Shown piece by piece: positions 4,865 through 5,790 of a stretch of 5,790 bases of DNA (its first letter is position 1; every line of letters starts with the position of its first letter). This DNA is from Clostridia bacterium (GTDB taxonomy: Bacteria > Bacillota_A > Clostridia > Christensenellales > CAG-138), in NCBI GenBank assembly GCA_017394605.1, contig JAFPXU010000158.1:1-5790 (forward strand), given 5' to 3'. Under the pieces are notes generated by a model, which was not told the origin of the DNA, ran no database searches, and saw nothing but the letters and a program-made list of their open reading frames with translations. The position numbers and the translations under genes are program-made.

Positions 4865-5790
4865 TCAGTCTCCCTGATGGATCGTGATCTGCGGGAACGG
4901 GATACCGATGTCCTTTTCCATGAAGAGGACACGGAGCTCCCTGTTCAGGCGGCGGCGCGCGACGTAGACATTCTCCTCGTCGCAGGCGACGGTGAAACGC
5001 AGAACGACAGCGGAATCCGCAAGGCTTTCCACGCCCTTGTACTCGGGGACACCGAGAAAGACGTCACGGTTCCGCTCCAGCATGCCGGGCAGAGCCTCCT
5101 TTATGATCTCTTCCACGCGCGGGATGCTCTCCTCGTAGGTGATCCCGATATCGGAGACCGCAAGAGATTCCGCCTTGGAACGGTTCTGGAAGTTGCGGAT
5201 GTCGGAGTTGTTCACGACCTTGTAGTTTCCGCCGGGATCGACGATCGTGGTCGTCCGGACGCCGACGCGCTTTACGGTACCGCGGAAGTCATCCAGGATG
5301 ATGATGTCGCCGACGTTGTACTGGCCTTCCAGTACGATGAACAGGCCGGAGATCACGTCCTCAATGAGACGCTGCGCTGCGAAGCCGATGATCAGGGTGA
5401 TGATACCGAGACTGGCGAACGCGGCGGTCGGGTTGAGACCGAGAATGGTCAGCGCCCACACGATGCCCAGGATTACACCGAGATAGGTGATGATGTTGCT
5501 CAGAAGCTCGTTCACCGTACGTGCACGGTTGTTTTTGCTGGCGGTTTTCAAAAGCAGGCAGATGAGCCGGACGATGAGATAGGTAAGGGCCAGCGCCCCG
5601 AGCGCGGCGAGCACTCTGGCGATCGTCAGGGAGGTTTCACCTCCGCCATTGGAAAAGATGCCGGAATACGCCTCGCGGAGCTCTTCGCTCACGGGACCGA
5701 GGATATCCGTATTTCCTGCGAGAATGACGAACACGAGAAGCACCAGCGCGACGATCAGTGCGACGGTGTTGCCGCGTGATTTTTTCCTGC
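4865..5790 (-). CDS. MscS-family mechanosensitive ion channel, 5' end cut by window edge
   Basis: This is a small-conductance mechanosensitive channel homologue, a membrane protein that opens under osmotic downshock to release solutes. Numbering is from an in-frame GTG at 5741-5743. Hydrophobic segments lie at about 1-10, 42-66 and 82-102. The pore-lining helix region at 104-140 (NPTAAFASLGIITLIIGFAA, then QRLIEDVISGLFIVLEG) is the family signature. The cytoplasmic beta-domain follows (YNVGDIIILDDFRGTVKRVG, then TTTIVDPGGNYKVVNNSDIRN), and then the alpha/beta C-terminal domain ending IPFPQITIHQGD. The frame stays open to the window edge (RKKSRGNTVALIVALVLLVF). Lysines and arginine precede the first hydrophobic helix, and the GTG lies inside that helix, so the true start is upstream, outside the window. 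The G+C-rich composition matches the left operon rather than the ATPase gene. Its promoter is not visible. Confidence 0.92.
   Translation of the reverse strand, partial: RKKSRGNTVALIVALVLLVFVILAGNTDILGPVSEELREAYSGIFSNGGGETSLTIARVLAALGALALTYLIVRLICLLLKTASKNNRARTVNELLSNIITYLGVILGIVWALTILGLNPTAAFASLGIITLIIGFAAQRLIEDVISGLFIVLEGQYNVGDIIILDDFRGTVKRVGVRTTTIVDPGGNYKVVNNSDIRNFQNRSKAESLAVSDIGITYEESIPRVEEIIKEALPGMLERNRDVFLGVPEYKGVESLADSAVVLRFTVACDEENVYVARRRLNRELRVLFMEKDIGIPFPQITIHQGD

Noticed and set aside
4769..5779. A 336-residue plus-strand open frame across mscS
   Set aside because: Its Asp/Gly/Val-rich protein is the antisense image of a clear MscS channel; no SD site or family similarity is seen.

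Overview
The window looks like a chromosomal segment from a fairly G+C-rich Clostridia-type Firmicute, of the Lachnospiraceae or Oscillospiraceae kind. This rests on strong purine-rich Shine-Dalgarno (SD) sites, tightly packed same-strand genes, and protein families I know mainly from that group (HD-domain protein, 'DRWVEEGWEWG'-type methyltransferase, cysteine-rich flavoprotein, AAA-DUF4143 ATPase). The taxon is an inference; there is no rRNA or marker gene here.

Region 1 (1-3093, plus strand, G+C-rich) reads as one operon of small enzymes separated by gaps of about 10 to 35 bases. It holds an HD-domain protein cut by the window's left edge, a broken locus, a class I SAM-dependent methyltransferase, a GNAT acetyltransferase, and a flavodoxin-fold FMN protein with a compact four-cysteine motif. 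The broken locus (564-1207) is the clearest anomaly. The first 40 codons of a flavodoxin run straight into the C-terminal half of a triacylglycerol-lipase-like alpha/beta hydrolase, in a different frame. The join falls at about 680-691. This fits a deletion that removed the rest of the flavodoxin gene and the front of the lipase gene, including its nucleophile serine. An assembly join is the alternative.

Region 2 (3094-4841, plus strand) is more A+T-rich and appears self-contained. A 15-bp stem-loop follows the operon. A spacer then leads into three 32-bp-spaced tandem repeats, the last of which supplies the -35 box of a good sigma-A-type promoter. The promoter drives one gene for an AAA ATPase with a C-terminal DUF4143 domain, and the unit closes with a convincing intrinsic terminator. 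Base composition and codon choice differ from both sides, so horizontal acquisition is plausible.

Region 3 (4865-5790, minus strand, G+C-rich) is an MscS-family mechanosensitive channel. It converges on the ATPase gene, and its 5' end lies beyond the right edge.

I found no tRNA, rRNA, CRISPR array, transposase or phage gene. Nothing shows a functional link between the enzymes of the first operon. The most distinctive features are the repeat-plus-promoter upstream of the ATPase gene and the flavodoxin/lipase deletion scar.
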